NCBI GenBank assembly: GCA_026119855.1
Contig: JAOWBW010000443.1
Coordinates: 372,001-436,000, forward strand
Reading direction: 5' to 3'
DNA: 64,000 nucleotides
DNA from: Campanula takesimana
Taxonomy: Eukaryota; Streptophyta; Magnoliopsida; Asterales; Campanulaceae
The stretch's first letter is position 1, and every line of letters begins with the position of its first letter. Shown here piece after piece: positions 11,598 to 21,704 of this stretch. A program made the position numbers and the translations under genes. Below the pieces are notes generated by a model. The model ran no database searches and was not told the origin of the DNA. It worked only from the letters and a program-made list of their open reading frames with translations.

Positions 11598-12227
11598 GCA
11601 TTGCACAGTGTAGGAGCAAGGAGATTGGCTGTAGTAGGGATGGAACCGTTCGGGTGCATTCCACTTATCAAGACCCTCAAAGGCATTGACAAATGTGATG
11701 ACACTTTCAACCAAGTCGCCAAGTCATTCAACACCAAGCTTATTGCAAATCTCAATACTCTCAAAACAACTTTAGGAATTAGAAGTGCCTACCTTGACAT
11801 TTACTCCGTTGTCATCACCACTTTACAAAATCCACAAAAATATGGTAAGTATTTTATTTCATTAAACTTACACACATATTAAGTAACCACTGATACTGTC
11901 ACACAACATTATCTTCTGTATGATATGGCACGGCATTTTATTATTATGATTAATTGGTATGACAGTTTGACCTATTATATTTTGATTTGTTTGATCACCA
12001 TAACAATCACCGAGTATTTTGTGGGATGATGTATAATAGGTTTTACGGTGACTACGAAAGGGTGTGCCGGATCTGGAATAATAGAGTTCGGGCTTAGCTT
12101 GAAAGGGATGAGTACGTGTGCTGACCACTCAAAATATATATATTGGGACGCTGTTCATTTCACCGAGAAAATGTATGTGGTCATCGCCGATGCAGCCGTC
12201 CGCTCGATCATTGCATCTTTTTACTAG
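11598..12227 (+). pseudogene. GDSL esterase/lipase, last two exons only
   Basis: Plant GDSL esterases are usually secreted hydrolases of about 350 residues acting on lipid or acyl esters. Exon A (11598-11844) starts after a TTTGTAG acceptor and encodes the block with SVGARRLAVVGMEPFGCIP, ending before GGTAAGT. Exon B (12040-12227) follows an ATAATAG acceptor in matching phase (the split Gly codon joins cleanly) and encodes TKGCAGSG, then WDAVHFTEK, and ends at TAG. WDAVHF supplies the Asp and His of the catalytic triad (block V). The N-terminal GDS serine block and the oxyanion block are not present, so this is a 5'-truncated gene or the tail of a gene whose first exons have been lost. Reading frames and splice sites in what remains are intact, which suggests recent truncation or a distant upstream exon I failed to see. 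Confidence 0.75.
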
Positions 12228-12407
12228 TGTCTTTTCTAAGAGAAAAAATTGTTCCTAGTTCTTATTTACTTATTGTTGTTGGTTTATGACTATTTGTAAC
12301 AGTAGGATGCTCTTGTTGAGATGGATGTTTCCCTTGTTGTGGTCGTTTTTCTTTTATTGTTAGTGTAATTATTGTTGTTTTGTTGATTTTAAGAATGGAG
12401 GAAATGA

Positions 12408-12562
12408 CCAAAGAGCTCCAGCTCAAGCAGTATCTGGTGTTAGCTTCTTATACAGAGGTCTCGAGTTCGAATCCCGTTAGGGAGATTTGTGTTAGCCTAG
12501 TTGTAGCCTAAGGGCAATTTATCTATCATTAATGAAATAAAAAACCCAATTTAAAAAAAAAT
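12408..12562 (+). mobile_element. tRNA-derived SINE (155 bp)
   Basis: Contains a polymerase III B-box-like GAGTTCGAATCCC near 12464-12476 and an A-box-like CCAGCTCAAGCAGT near its start, and ends in an A-rich tail. It is flanked by a perfect 17-18-bp direct repeat (AAGAATGGAGGAAATGA at 12391-12407 and 12563-12579), the hallmark of LINE-assisted insertion. It lies about 180 bp after the GDSL stop codon. Confidence 0.88.
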
Positions 12563-12579
12563 AAGAATGGAGGAAATGA

Positions 12580-13134
12580 GAGTTTGCTAGATTTACAATA
12601 AAAATTAGCTTAATTTTGTTGATTTAATATTATCATTATTTTTTTGAGCAGATTTTGTTTGATGTTTAACAAAAATGAAATGCTGCATTATAACTGATTA
12701 ATTAAGAGAGGTGGAATTTAGTAAATATATTCTCAAACTGATCAATACAAAGCCGTTTTGAAGATGTATTCTCTTAATATAGTCCTCAAACTCTAATTTG
12801 TGGCCTATAAACATCCCTAAATTACTTGCTATATATTAATATTTTTGTTAAGTTGAATGAAAATTTCAATCATTGCCTTTACTTTACTTTGCATGATCTT
12901 AATAAATATCGAGGAGCAGTGGCGGACCTAGAATTTCTCTTCAGCGGGTGCACAAATAACACTATAAATTTAAACTATCATTGCCTCATATATAGAAAGC
13001 AAATATGATTAATGTGTTTTTGACTTATGCATTAAATCAACTAAATAAATCAGTTAAGTAAAAGAAAACATTATATATTATATGTGTATATGTGTATGTA
13101 TATGTTTGACAAGTCAAAGAACTAATAAATTATA
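12580..13134. other. Intergenic, with a possible hAT-type end near 12917
   Basis: AT-rich. CAGTGGCGGACCTAGAATTT near 12917 resembles one end of the element at 62477-62747, but I found no partner end. Confidence 0.35.
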
Positions 13135-13417
13135 CACCTTCCGTCCCAAATATATTGTTATTTTGTACTTTTCGATCATTTTAAAGTTACATTGTATGTT
13201 TTGAAAATTCAATGATTTAGCCTTAATTTTAAAAATAAAACTAATTTTTGAGACAATAAAGAAAGGTAGATGAGACTATCCTTTTAAAGCCAAATAAATA
13301 CATTTTAAAAAACTTGATATCAATTTATTCAATAATTAGCTCAAATCAAAAGAAAAATGACAATTAATTCAAATTGGATGTTTGGAAGGACAAAAACCGC
13401 CGAATGGGAGAGGGAGC
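13135..13417. mobile_element. Possible degenerate Stowaway-like MITE
   Basis: Left end ACACCTTCCGTCCCAAATA after T, right end CGAATGGGAGAGGGAGCA. Arms are poorly matched. Confidence 0.4.
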
Positions 13418-13589
13418 ATTTAACAAATGAAATACACCGAAAACCATAGCATGAGATTCGAACTCTGTTTTGCCAGAAGAACAAACATCAATCTTATTAG
13501 AACGGGTCGTTTGGACTCTGCCATGCCACTTTCACGCTACATAATTTGGGCACTCCCTTCTACAAGGTCTACATGCTCAAACATCAATC

Positions 13590-13806
13590 TTCTCTCCACG
13601 TCACATGTGAAGGGGCGTGTTTGCAAATATATTCTACATCCATTATTAAAGAAATAAACATTAATCGTTATATAGATTTGAGGGGCTGTTTCGCTTATCA
13701 CCATTCACCAATTGATTTTAAAGTAAAAACATGTTTTAGTATGGGGCTAGTCAAGCCGAGGCTCACCTTTGAGCTCTCTCTACTTCCTACCCAATTTTAA
13801 TTTTAA
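13590..13806 (+). mobile_element. Old TRIM fragment: polypurine tract and one LTR
   Basis: CATGTGAAGGGGCG followed by an LTR from about 13618. It aligns by eye with the TRIM at 30910-31410: shared landmarks are ATATAGATTTGAGG, CTTATCACCA, CACCAATTGATTTTAA and TTTTAATTTTAAGA at the end. It is clearly more diverged than that copy. Confidence 0.6.
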
Positions 13807-14372
13807 GAAACCCATTAACTTTGTTTCAACACATTAACTTCGAAGTTCTATATAGTTACAATCTGATCTTCAAATTGTTTAAATAAATACACGATTTAGA
13901 TGTTTTCACAAATTAGAATATAAACTCACAATAACTTGTCAAACGAAAAATGATTGTCAGAAAATGTGCACCATTTTTCATTCCTATACAAAACATTTTT
14001 TCCAACAACATACAATGTCTTAGAATTGAAGATGGGTCAGAAGAAAAGAGATGTCCAAGTGTGAGTATGGACTAAACTGGGTCGGAGACAGACTATATCA
14101 AGTGTGACATACTCACACTTGATACATCACTGCACTCAAAATGACTTTTCTTTTGTTATTCTACCGTTACAATGAATGAACTTTGAGCAAATATTTTAGG
14201 TTGATTACATTAACATAATGACAATTTAAAATTTGTTATTGATAGTGTTGTTGATGGTGTGTCAATTACAAGTTTTAGATTTTCATTATTACAACTAAAT
14301 TAACCTATAATTATTGCTCAAAAAAATAGGAAGAGGGAGGTATTTTTACATTAATATTTTTATAAATAACTA
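13807..14372. other. Intergenic
   Basis: AT-rich. A short inverted pair, AAGTGTGAGTATG at about 14057 and CATACTCACACTTG at about 14108, could form a hairpin. No gene seen. Confidence 0.4.
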
Positions 14373-14918
14373 CTCACTCCGTCCCATAACAACTTGCACT
14401 TAATTCCCTTTTCGGTGTCTCATTAATAAGTCTCATTACCCATAATAGATAATCTTTATTATGATTATATTTTAACCCATCCACTTGTTTATTTTGTACT
14501 TGTTTTTGTATTTGTTGATTTTTGTACGCGTTTATATATATGGCGGTGGTTGAGGGTGGTTGACAGAGGTGGATTAGTGGTAGTTGACAGTGGTGAGAAT
14601 AGGAGTTCAGATCTCCTGTACCACTTTGTGTGCCCCTCCATGTGCCATTATAATCTCAATCGTTTACATGCTTGGATAATATCAACATAATGACAATCTT
14701 AATGACTGCAAGCCGTTAGATCACTTGTGGCACAGGGAGGGACACACAAAGTGGTACAGGAGAGCTGGACTCTGAGAATAGTAGTGGTGGTGGTGGTTGG
14801 CAGTTTATTTATTTGTGTGGGTGTATTTTGAGATACGGTTAGAAGTTAAGCCAAAAGTAATTCTTTAATTTTCGTGCATTTTCAATATAGTGCAAGTGTT
14901 ACGGGCGAAAAAAGAGAG
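14373..14918. mobile_element. Stowaway-like MITE split by a MULE-type MITE
   Basis: TA-flanked. Left end CTCACTCCGTCCCATAACAA then CTTGCACT; right end AGTGCAAGTGTTACGGGCG then an A-run and GAG. The element at 14603-14772 lies within it; without that it would be about 367 bp. Confidence 0.7.
14603..14772. mobile_element. Mutator-type MITE (170 bp) with 9-bp duplication
   Basis: Terminal inverted repeats of about 44 bp, GAGTTCAGATCTCCTGTACC... and its near-complement ending ...AGAGCTGGACTC. Flanked on both sides by TGAGAATAG (14594-14602 and 14773-14781). A 9-bp duplication with long terminal repeats is typical of Mutator-like elements. Related end sequence (CACAAAGTGGTACA) occurs near 36158-36175. 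Confidence 0.85.
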
Positions 14919-14949
14919 TATAAAGCACTATAAATATTCAATCCATAAT

Positions 14950-15132
14950 GAATAATACTAGGGGCACCAAAAAATCACAAAATCCTGCTCACAAAATCCT
15001 AGGTGTAATGATTTTTATTGATGTTTTTAATAAGAGTGTGGCGGGACCATTATCGATGCAACCAATAAAATATGACACCTCATCTTGTGAGTAAGATTTT
15101 GTGCTTTTATTTTGTGTCCCTATCATTGCTCT
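14950..15132. mobile_element. Small MITE family M, copy 1
   Basis: Left AATACTAGGGGCACCAAAA, right TTTTGTGTCCCTATCATTGC. Internal landmarks CATTATCGATGCAACCAATA and CTCACAAAATC are shared with 28250-28413 and 36460-36613. Confidence 0.7.
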
Positions 15133-15187
15133 TCCATAATTTCCATTTCCATGCACCTATATATATACACAAGTGACGTATATCCAG

Positions 15188-15438
15188 TGGCGAGGCTACA
15201 TAGTTGCCAAGGTGGTCGACCCCCTTTTTTTTTTTTACAGTTGTCAACCCTTGAAATTAAAATAAATTATATTTTAGCACTGCAATGATAAGAAAATCTC
15301 AGTTTTGATTCCCTTTTTTTAAAGAAAAAAATAACATTAAATTGTAATTTTAACCCCTTCCTAATTAAATATGTATATTATTATGTAAAATTTAACGTAT
15401 ATGCTGACCATGTTAGAGAAAATCCTGACTGTCACTGG
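15188..15438. mobile_element. Possible hAT-type nonautonomous element
   Basis: Begins CAGTGGCGAGGCTAC and GGTGGTCGACCCCC, similar to the start of the element at 62477-62747; a weak right end TGTCACTG lies near 15431-15438. No target duplication seen. Confidence 0.35.
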
Positions 15439-15754
15439 TTCAATCCAATTATAAGTGTGTTTGAATATTCATTAATCAATATAATTAAACTTGACCGAAC
15501 ATTCAAAATAATTTATTCATGTAGGTTTACGAAAGTTGTTATTGGTAATGTACTAAAAAAAATCAAAATTATTGATTTTTTAAATTCGTGGACATTATAA
15601 ATGTAATTCAAAAAATAAATTAATTTCTTTTATGTTGTCTTTAGAAATATACGATACAACAATTGTTGATGATCTCAATTATATTTACTTTTATGAGGAG
15701 GATGAGTTTTTAACTCTAGATCAAGGCAGTCTTTTACCATCTTTGGGGAGTGAT
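15439..15754 (+). other. Flank of gypsy array ending in a polypurine-like tract
   Basis: AT-rich. Its last bases, TTTGGGGAGTGAT, match the polypurine tract before LTR2 (AAGGGGGAGTGAT). This suggests LTR1 is itself the downstream LTR of an earlier unit that has been lost. Confidence 0.45.
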
Positions 15755-17462
15755 TGTAACGGCCCCAAAAACCCGTCCTTATTTATTTTATATTTTTGGA
15801 GATTTTTATTTGACTTATGTGTGCATTTTATGTTATACTTGATACTTGTACTTGTTAATTTTGTGATTTGAGTGATATTTGTGATACTTGTAATTTTGGG
15901 ACAAAGGGAGTATTTGGAAAGTTGATGTTGGTTGTGTAAAGAAGCCATATTTGTGTTGTATAACTCAGTTTGGTTGAATTATGTTTGGTAAGATAGATGT
16001 TGGTTCGTACTTTTGGGACAGTGAAACGAAGGGAGTAAAATTATTAAGTTTTGGGCCTGGCGGGTGTGTTGGGCGGCCGCCCAAATAGGGCGTGCGGCCG
16101 CACACTTACCTGGAAGGTTTTTGTCTTGGGGCAGAGTGTTTTGGGCGGCCGCACAGGCTGGTTTGGGCGACCGCCCAGGGTTGCTGGAAAAGTTGAGTGT
16201 TCCAATCCAAGTGATTTAGAGTTCAATCTTGGTCTAGGTCTTAGGTGATATCCTAGAGTACCTAGAGGGTTGTTGTGGAGCACTCTAGTGTTTGAAATCG
16301 GTTCCTTTGTGAACATATGTGTTGTGGAATTTGACTAAATGGTAATTGGATATTGTTGAACATCTTTTGGTATGGTTTGGATTGGTTCATCTTTGTGATG
16401 TGTTTGGCTTGATTCCCTAATTTGGAATCATTGCCCCGGTTGTGGTTAAGAAAGTATTTATTACAGTGCTTTGTTTGAAACTCCAGCTGGTTTTGTGTTA
16501 TCGAGTGGAGGTGGAAAGGATTATAGTGCACACAGTCAAGTTCACTATAAGGCTTTTCCACTGGACCTTTTGTGTAATCGAGTGGAGGTGGAAGGATTAT
16601 AGTGGCACACAGCCAAGTTCACTATAAGGCTTTTCCACTGGGCCTATTTTCCCGAGTCCAGATTGGTCTTGGATGGGATGAGTTAGCTCCCTCGAGTGAG
16701 CATTTGGGTTATGACTTTGTGTCATATTTTCCCCGTTGTTACTTTGGTTCTTATGGTTATGGTTGGTTTTCGGGATCCCGGCTTCAGCTCTTTGATGCTA
16801 CTCAGTTGATACCTCTCAGATGGTTATATGTTTGATTCGAGAACCTTGGCTAATGTTCTTTCGGTAAACCTTGACTAAGTATCCTTGTGAGTGTTACATC
16901 GTTGTATGTGTGGTATAATGAGTTGGATTTGCCTCTCATGCTATGTGCTATGTGATGCTTATGATATTGTTTGTTATACTTATCATTATAGCATGAAACG
17001 TAGTTGCATTTTAGTAGCTTACTGAGATTCATTCTCACCCTTTATTTGTTTACTGTTTTAGATAAAGGCGAGTCCAGGGGATAGGACACTTTGGCACGGG
17101 AGGACGTTAAAGTGGTAAGAGTTGGGATTTGTTTTGTAAAGGCTACATTACATAAATGTAATACCTTTTGGGTAGAGTTTCCGTGACTTCATCAATTTGT
17201 AACACCATTATTTTGGATAATGTTGGTGTATGTACATTTGTATAAAATTTTGTAAGCCTTCGGGCTAAGTACTTTCATTGTGAAAGTTAGTTGTAAAGTT
17301 TGTTTAAAGTTAAATGAAGCCTTTGAACTTCAAGTGTGAATTTGTTAAACTTTATGAAAGTACATTTCGAATTTCGGAAAAATTTTTAAAAGTGTTTTAT
17401 AACGTCTTCCACTTGTGTCCCGAGCGTGGGGCCAAGTAGGACCACGGGTCTGGGGCGCGACA
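15755..17462 (+). repeat. LTR1 of gypsy array (1708 bp, internally deleted)
   Basis: Starts TGTAACGGCCCCAAAAACCC and ends TCTGGGGCGCGACA, a short imperfect inverted repeat. Compared with LTR2 it lacks about 470 bp (21785-22250 of LTR2). Holds a GC-palindrome quartet at 16069-16178. Confidence 0.9.
16069..16178 (+). promoter_or_regulatory. GC-palindrome quartet in gypsy LTR1
   Basis: Four palindromes with cores at 16074 (TTGGGCGGCCGCCCAA, perfect 16-mer), 16095 (GTGCGGCCGCAC), 16146 (GGGCGGCCGCAC) and 16168 (GGGCGACCGCCC). Start-to-start spacing 21, 51, 22. The same quartet is at 22489-22598 in LTR2 and 25774-25883 in LTR3. Function unknown. Confidence 0.8.
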
Positions 17463-17464
17463 GT

Positions 17465-17476
17465 TGGTATCAGAGC
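17465..17476 (+). other. Primer-binding site (initiator tRNA-Met)
   Basis: TGGTATCAGAGC two bases after LTR1, the standard plant primer site complementary to the 3' end of initiator tRNA-Met. Repeated after LTR2 at about 23886-23897. Confidence 0.9.
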
Positions 17477-17532
17477 TAGGTTGTAGATGGTCTAGAATTA
17501 CTATATGACCTAGGAGGTTAGTTGTGTAGGGA

Positions 17533-18258
17533 ATGAGTAACGTTGAGGGTTTTATGCAAGTACTTATTGAAATGGTTGGGACAGAAGGAGATCAGTCTGG
17601 GCCTTCAGGGCAGGATAATGTTAGAGAAGGGGTTCGAATGATATTCCAAGGTATGTTTGAAACTGCTATGAAAGTAATTAACGACATAGTTGAGCGTAAA
17701 AGCAAGGTTGAAGCTTCAGATGTGACAAGACAAGGAGGACAGCCAAAACCACAACATCAGTATGGCGATAATAGAGGATCTCGGGGTACATCTTCGCAAC
17801 TTAGAGGATCTTCTCAAGGACCACAGAAAATCAGAAGTCAAGTTAAACGAGTATGTAGTTATTGTTGGAGGGAAGGACACTTAGAGGAGAAAGGTTGGAA
17901 GAAGCAAGGTAAATGTATGAGATGTGGTCAGTTGGGTCATTTTCAGAAGGATTGTCCAAGAAGGAAGAATAATGCATTGGGAAGTGTTGTCAGGTCTTCT
18001 CAGGGAAAGAAGAGGGATTCTTCAGGGAAGCTTAAGGTGCAGGATCGTGATTTTTCCATCAATCAACAACATATTTCCGACTCTGCTAATGTGATTGGAG
18101 GTATGATTTCTGTGTCTAGTTTGAGAGCACGAACACTTATATACCCTAGTTCTTCGCATTCTTATGTGTCTGTGCATTTTGCTTCTCGGTTGCATTTGTC
18201 TTCTGAGTCTCTACCTTATGTGTTAGAGGTGTCTATCCTAAGGGGGAGTGTTTGGTGA
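17533..18258 (+). CDS. Shortened gypsy gag with zinc knuckle and dead protease start (copy 1)
   Basis: Uninterrupted 241-residue frame starting ATGAGTAACG, 70 bp after LTR1. The usual gag capsid domain is absent: after about 100 residues of Gln/Ser-rich sequence comes a CX2C pair (VCSYCWREGH) and then a CX2CX4HX4C zinc knuckle at C128, C131, H136, C141 (CMRCGQLGHFQKDC), which would bind RNA. The C-terminal part aligns with the start of a retrotransposon aspartic protease, but the active-site Asp is replaced (LIYPSSSHSYVS where DPGSTHSYVS would be expected). So this is a deleted, non-autonomous gag. Its frame is open in both copies in the window while pol is wrecked, which could be recent duplication rather than selection. 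Alternative: a nonfunctional relic. Confidence 0.75.
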   Translation: MSNVEGFMQVLIEMVGTEGDQSGPSGQDNVREGVRMIFQGMFETAMKVINDIVERKSKVEASDVTRQGGQPKPQHQYGDNRGSRGTSSQLRGSSQGPQKIRSQVKRVCSYCWREGHLEEKGWKKQGKCMRCGQLGHFQKDCPRRKNNALGSVVRSSQGKKRDSSGKLKVQDRDFSINQQHISDSANVIGGMISVSSLRARTLIYPSSSHSYVSVHFASRLHLSSESLPYVLEVSILRGSVW

Positions 18259-19958
18259 TTGATAGAGTGTTGCACACTTGTGATGTGCAAATTTATGAGC
18301 ATGTTTTACTTGCTGGTTTAGTTATTTTTCCATAGCAAGATTTTGATATTATTGTGGTGGAGTTTTATATGTTAGTGTGCTTTAATTAAGCATGGTAGAT
18401 ATATGTGTTGGGCATTCATGTTATTTATGCATTAAAGTCTGAAAATTGTTATCAGAAGGTTGTGCCGGGTATTTAGTTTACGTGGTTGGTAGTAGAACGT
18501 CTACATCTAAATTGGAGGATTGATCCTTTCTTTGTGAGATCTCAGATATATTCTTTATTGAGTAGTACATGTTACTTGAAGAGAAAATTGGGTTATATTG
18601 AGTTGTTACAGTACAATGCTACAGTGCTAATATCTAGTTTAATATGCCTATAACATCGGTTGAGTTAAAAGAGTAGAAGATTCAGCTTGAGATATTTCTT
18701 GTTAGAGATTTATTGATGAAATTCTAAGGTAGCTACACTGTTAACTAATTGACACAGAAAGATATACTTCCTCGATGGATTGATAAGTGTGTAATGAGTT
18801 TTGATTATTGAAACAAGGGTTAATAACAACTTCAGCATTTATATTGCTTAGTGGATTTGATTAGTATTACAATTGTCAAGAGGGTATGACCGTGTTACTA
18901 TTTTCTAATGGATATGTCGAGTTTTACCATTATAGTGGATCTAATCAACTCATTGTTCATGGTGATGCCTCGAAGAGTGATTGAGATGTTTATCCGTTCA
19001 GAATTGTATGGCAGTTATGTATGCTTCGAGAAGATTGATTCCTTATGAACAAAGTTATCCTTACCATAACTTGAGGTTGATTGCGATTATACATTCATTG
19101 CATTAGTAAATGACTTTTGTAGAGCCATATTTGAAGTGTCTACCGACCATGAGAGTTGAAGTAATCGTTTTCTTCAGCAGAGCTACACTTGAGACAATGC
19201 AAGTAGAGTATTATGTTATATCATTCAGGAAAGACAAATATATTAGAGGATTCCTTAACTTATAGTCCATGTTTGATAACACTAAATGGGGGAAGGTTAG
19301 AGGAATTGCCATCTTGGAGTCCTTATGAGTCGAGACATGTGATGATTTTGCGATTGTGAAAGCTTTAAGTTTCTACTCTATTGTATGATTTCAACTATAG
19401 AAAATTTCTAGTGGAATGAATGATGATAGATAACACGATTTTGTTCGTTGCTAGTGATGGAACTTTAACTTTTGTAGCAGAGTATGTAGTCGACACTTAG
19501 TGGAACCAACATGCATAACGGAATTCAACTACAGGTACTTGAAGAGATACACAAGACCAATTTAATTATGAATCCGAGTAAATGTAGAGTATTGAGATAA
19601 ATTTGAAGAGTTACATTTGATTTGTTTGACACGAGAAATTCTAAGCATTCAACTAAGTCCTTGAGCTGCGAATATTTAGAAGTGTCAGTGATCAGTTGAT
19701 TTATGACAAGCCTTTGGGATTTAGTACAGGTTTTCATCCTCAGACAGATGGTCAGTCAGAAAGAACCATTCAGATTCTCGAGGATATGTTGAGAACTTGT
19801 TCAGTTGATTCTTAGAATTCATGGGATATACCTTTACTTCTCGTGGAGTTTGCTTAATATATCAGTTCTTTTGAGATTTTGGGAAGAGTTGGAGATTGGG
19901 CTTATCATCTTGTGTTACTTCCTTCTCTTGCCAAGGGTTATAATGTGTTCCATGAGTC
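18259..19958 (+). pseudogene. Degenerate gypsy pol remnants (reverse transcriptase, RNase H, integrase)
   Basis: No long open frame, but several pol landmarks survive in changing frames: an RNase H stretch reading YASRRLIPYEQSYPYHNL near 19020-19080, and an integrase stretch reading GFHPQTDGQSERTIQILEDM near 19730-19790. Large parts of reverse transcriptase are missing. It is split from its 3' end by the copia solo LTR at 19964. Confidence 0.75.
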
Positions 19959-19963
19959 GATGC

Positions 19964-21414
19964 TGTTGGGTTTCGATCAAACATGCGCAGCGGAATTTAG
20001 CATTTAAAATTTTGTAACCCAAAGCCATGGATCCGTTCATATGATTAAATCAAATACGACATAAGAATAAAGGAATAAACTAACCCTTGATGGCTATCAA
20101 ATTCTCTTGGTCTTTGGTGGAGGTTTGAAGACTTGATCACGATCACAAAGCTTGAACACGAACTTTGAAGATGATGATTTTCACCCTCTAGCGGTATCCA
20201 CACTTCGAACGAATATCAAAGGAGCTTCTTTGATCTTGGTTGCTAGACCAAATTGTGAAACACTTTTTCACAATCAAAAGAACTATATGGAATTTATTTT
20301 GTGTATTATTTTGTTCTTCAACCAAGAATGTCTTGGAACAAAATAAACCCTCTCTCAAACTCTTTGAGACTCACAAAATCATTAGCTTAGAGTGCTGGCC
20401 GAATTTGGTCTTTTATACACAAGTATGACCTATTCCAAATAGGAAACTTGTGTCAAAATCCGTCCAAAATTCGTTTCCTAATCAAATTAGGAATCTGCCA
20501 CCCGACAGTACTGTGCGGCCGCCCAGAATGCACTATGCGGTCGCACAACTATCTGAAACAAAACTGGTACAAAAATGGGCTAAGTGTGCGGCCGCCCAGT
20601 CCATACTGTGCGGTCGCCCACTTCCCCAGAAAGTCCAGAATTTCCAAAATTCCAATGTAGTCCTTTTAAAGATTCGTTCTATTGTGTGTGACCCTCTAGG
20701 ATATGATTAGGTTCTAGCAAACCGTCATACCTACCCAATTAGTATAACTAGATACAAGTTCGCATTCCTCTTAGAATATGTCATAATCCTTTTGTCCACG
20801 ATATCATTGAACACAAGTCATGGTCAAAGAGTCAACTTGTTTTGTTCAATACTTTCTCGATTCCGAATATGTTGATAATCCAAATGACATTGATCCAATC
20901 AATTCATTTGAGTCCGGCCGAACATTTCATCAACATCATTCCTACGAGAGGCCCAAGCTTGACATCTCTCCGAGGAGGGACAAATCCATTTAGCTTATTA
21001 TTCTTCCCTACGTGAATCCGATTATGCCAATCATACCCTTTATAACTACTCGGTTAAAAGTAGCATTTGAATATGTCAAACATAATGTTCATCAAGTGGA
21101 AGACTATAATAACTTCATGTCTAAGGATTCAAATGACATAACTAATATGAGATATATGTATGACATAGACCATGACATAAATCTCATAAAGCGGGTCATG
21201 TCCAGTACCTTGTTCCAAACAAGTACCCATAAATCTAACATGATCATCCCATGATCATTTAGCCTTTATACTAGTGCTTAACAAGTACTAGGGACGGAGA
21301 TTATTATAAGTAAACATGAACAACAATAATAATCAAAACATCTCTTTATTGATATGAAATAAATGATAACAATTACAACGTTTATTAAACGTGCCTAGGG
21401 CACCACTACCAACA
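19964..21414 (-). mobile_element. Solo LTR of copia B family (1451 bp) with TSD GATGC
   Basis: Reads TGTTGGGTTTCGATC...CCACTACCAACA on the plus strand, the reverse complement of the copia B LTRs at 50514 and 57549. Perfect 5-bp duplication GATGC at 19959-19963 and 21415-21419. It interrupts the gypsy integrase between codons for FHESM and LRKYV. A solo LTR arises when the two LTRs of a full element recombine. Confidence 0.93.
20511..20620 (-). promoter_or_regulatory. GC-palindrome quartet in solo copia LTR
   Basis: Cores at 20516 (CGGCCG), 20538 (CGGTCG), 20589 (CGGCCG) and 20611 (CGGTCG). Spacing 22, 51, 22. CGGCCG and CGGTCG alternate, exactly mirroring the opposite-strand copies in copia B. 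Confidence 0.8.
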
Positions 21415-21704
21415 GATGCTACGCAAATATGTTTATGATTCTTCTCATATATGTCTAAAGTTTAGAGGATATTGAATCGAGTAAGTCTTAGGATAAGCAT
21501 TCAGTTCAAGTGACTGATTCTAGAATTCGAGGATTGAGAAATGAGAGTATTCATTTTGCTTGAGTTGTATAGAGAAATCATAATGTGAAAGAATCTACTT
21601 GGAAGTTTCGAAATTGAAAGGGAAAGGAAATATCCCTGGTTGTTTGAGGGTCGAGGTAAGTAAACCCTAAAATTCGGGACGATTTTTTTTTAAGGGGGAG
21701 TGAT
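21415..21704 (+). pseudogene. End of gypsy pol and polypurine tract
   Basis: Resumes the integrase C-terminal region (LRKYVYDSSH) after the solo LTR. It ends with AAGGGGGAGTGAT, the polypurine tract that primes second-strand synthesis, directly before LTR2. Confidence 0.75.

Noticed and set aside
12440..12480. A functional tRNA gene
   Set aside because: Only the B-box and a weak A-box are present, no cloverleaf, and the whole unit is a SINE with target duplications.
16044..16316. Minus-strand frames rich in RPP and GRPP motifs, repeated at 22464 and 25749
   Set aside because: Arise from the GC palindromes inside the gypsy LTRs; not a protein family.
20448..20710. Similar VRPP frames in the copia B family LTRs (also 51260, 58292)
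   Set aside because: Translation of the palindrome quartet; frames are in an LTR and not conserved as protein.
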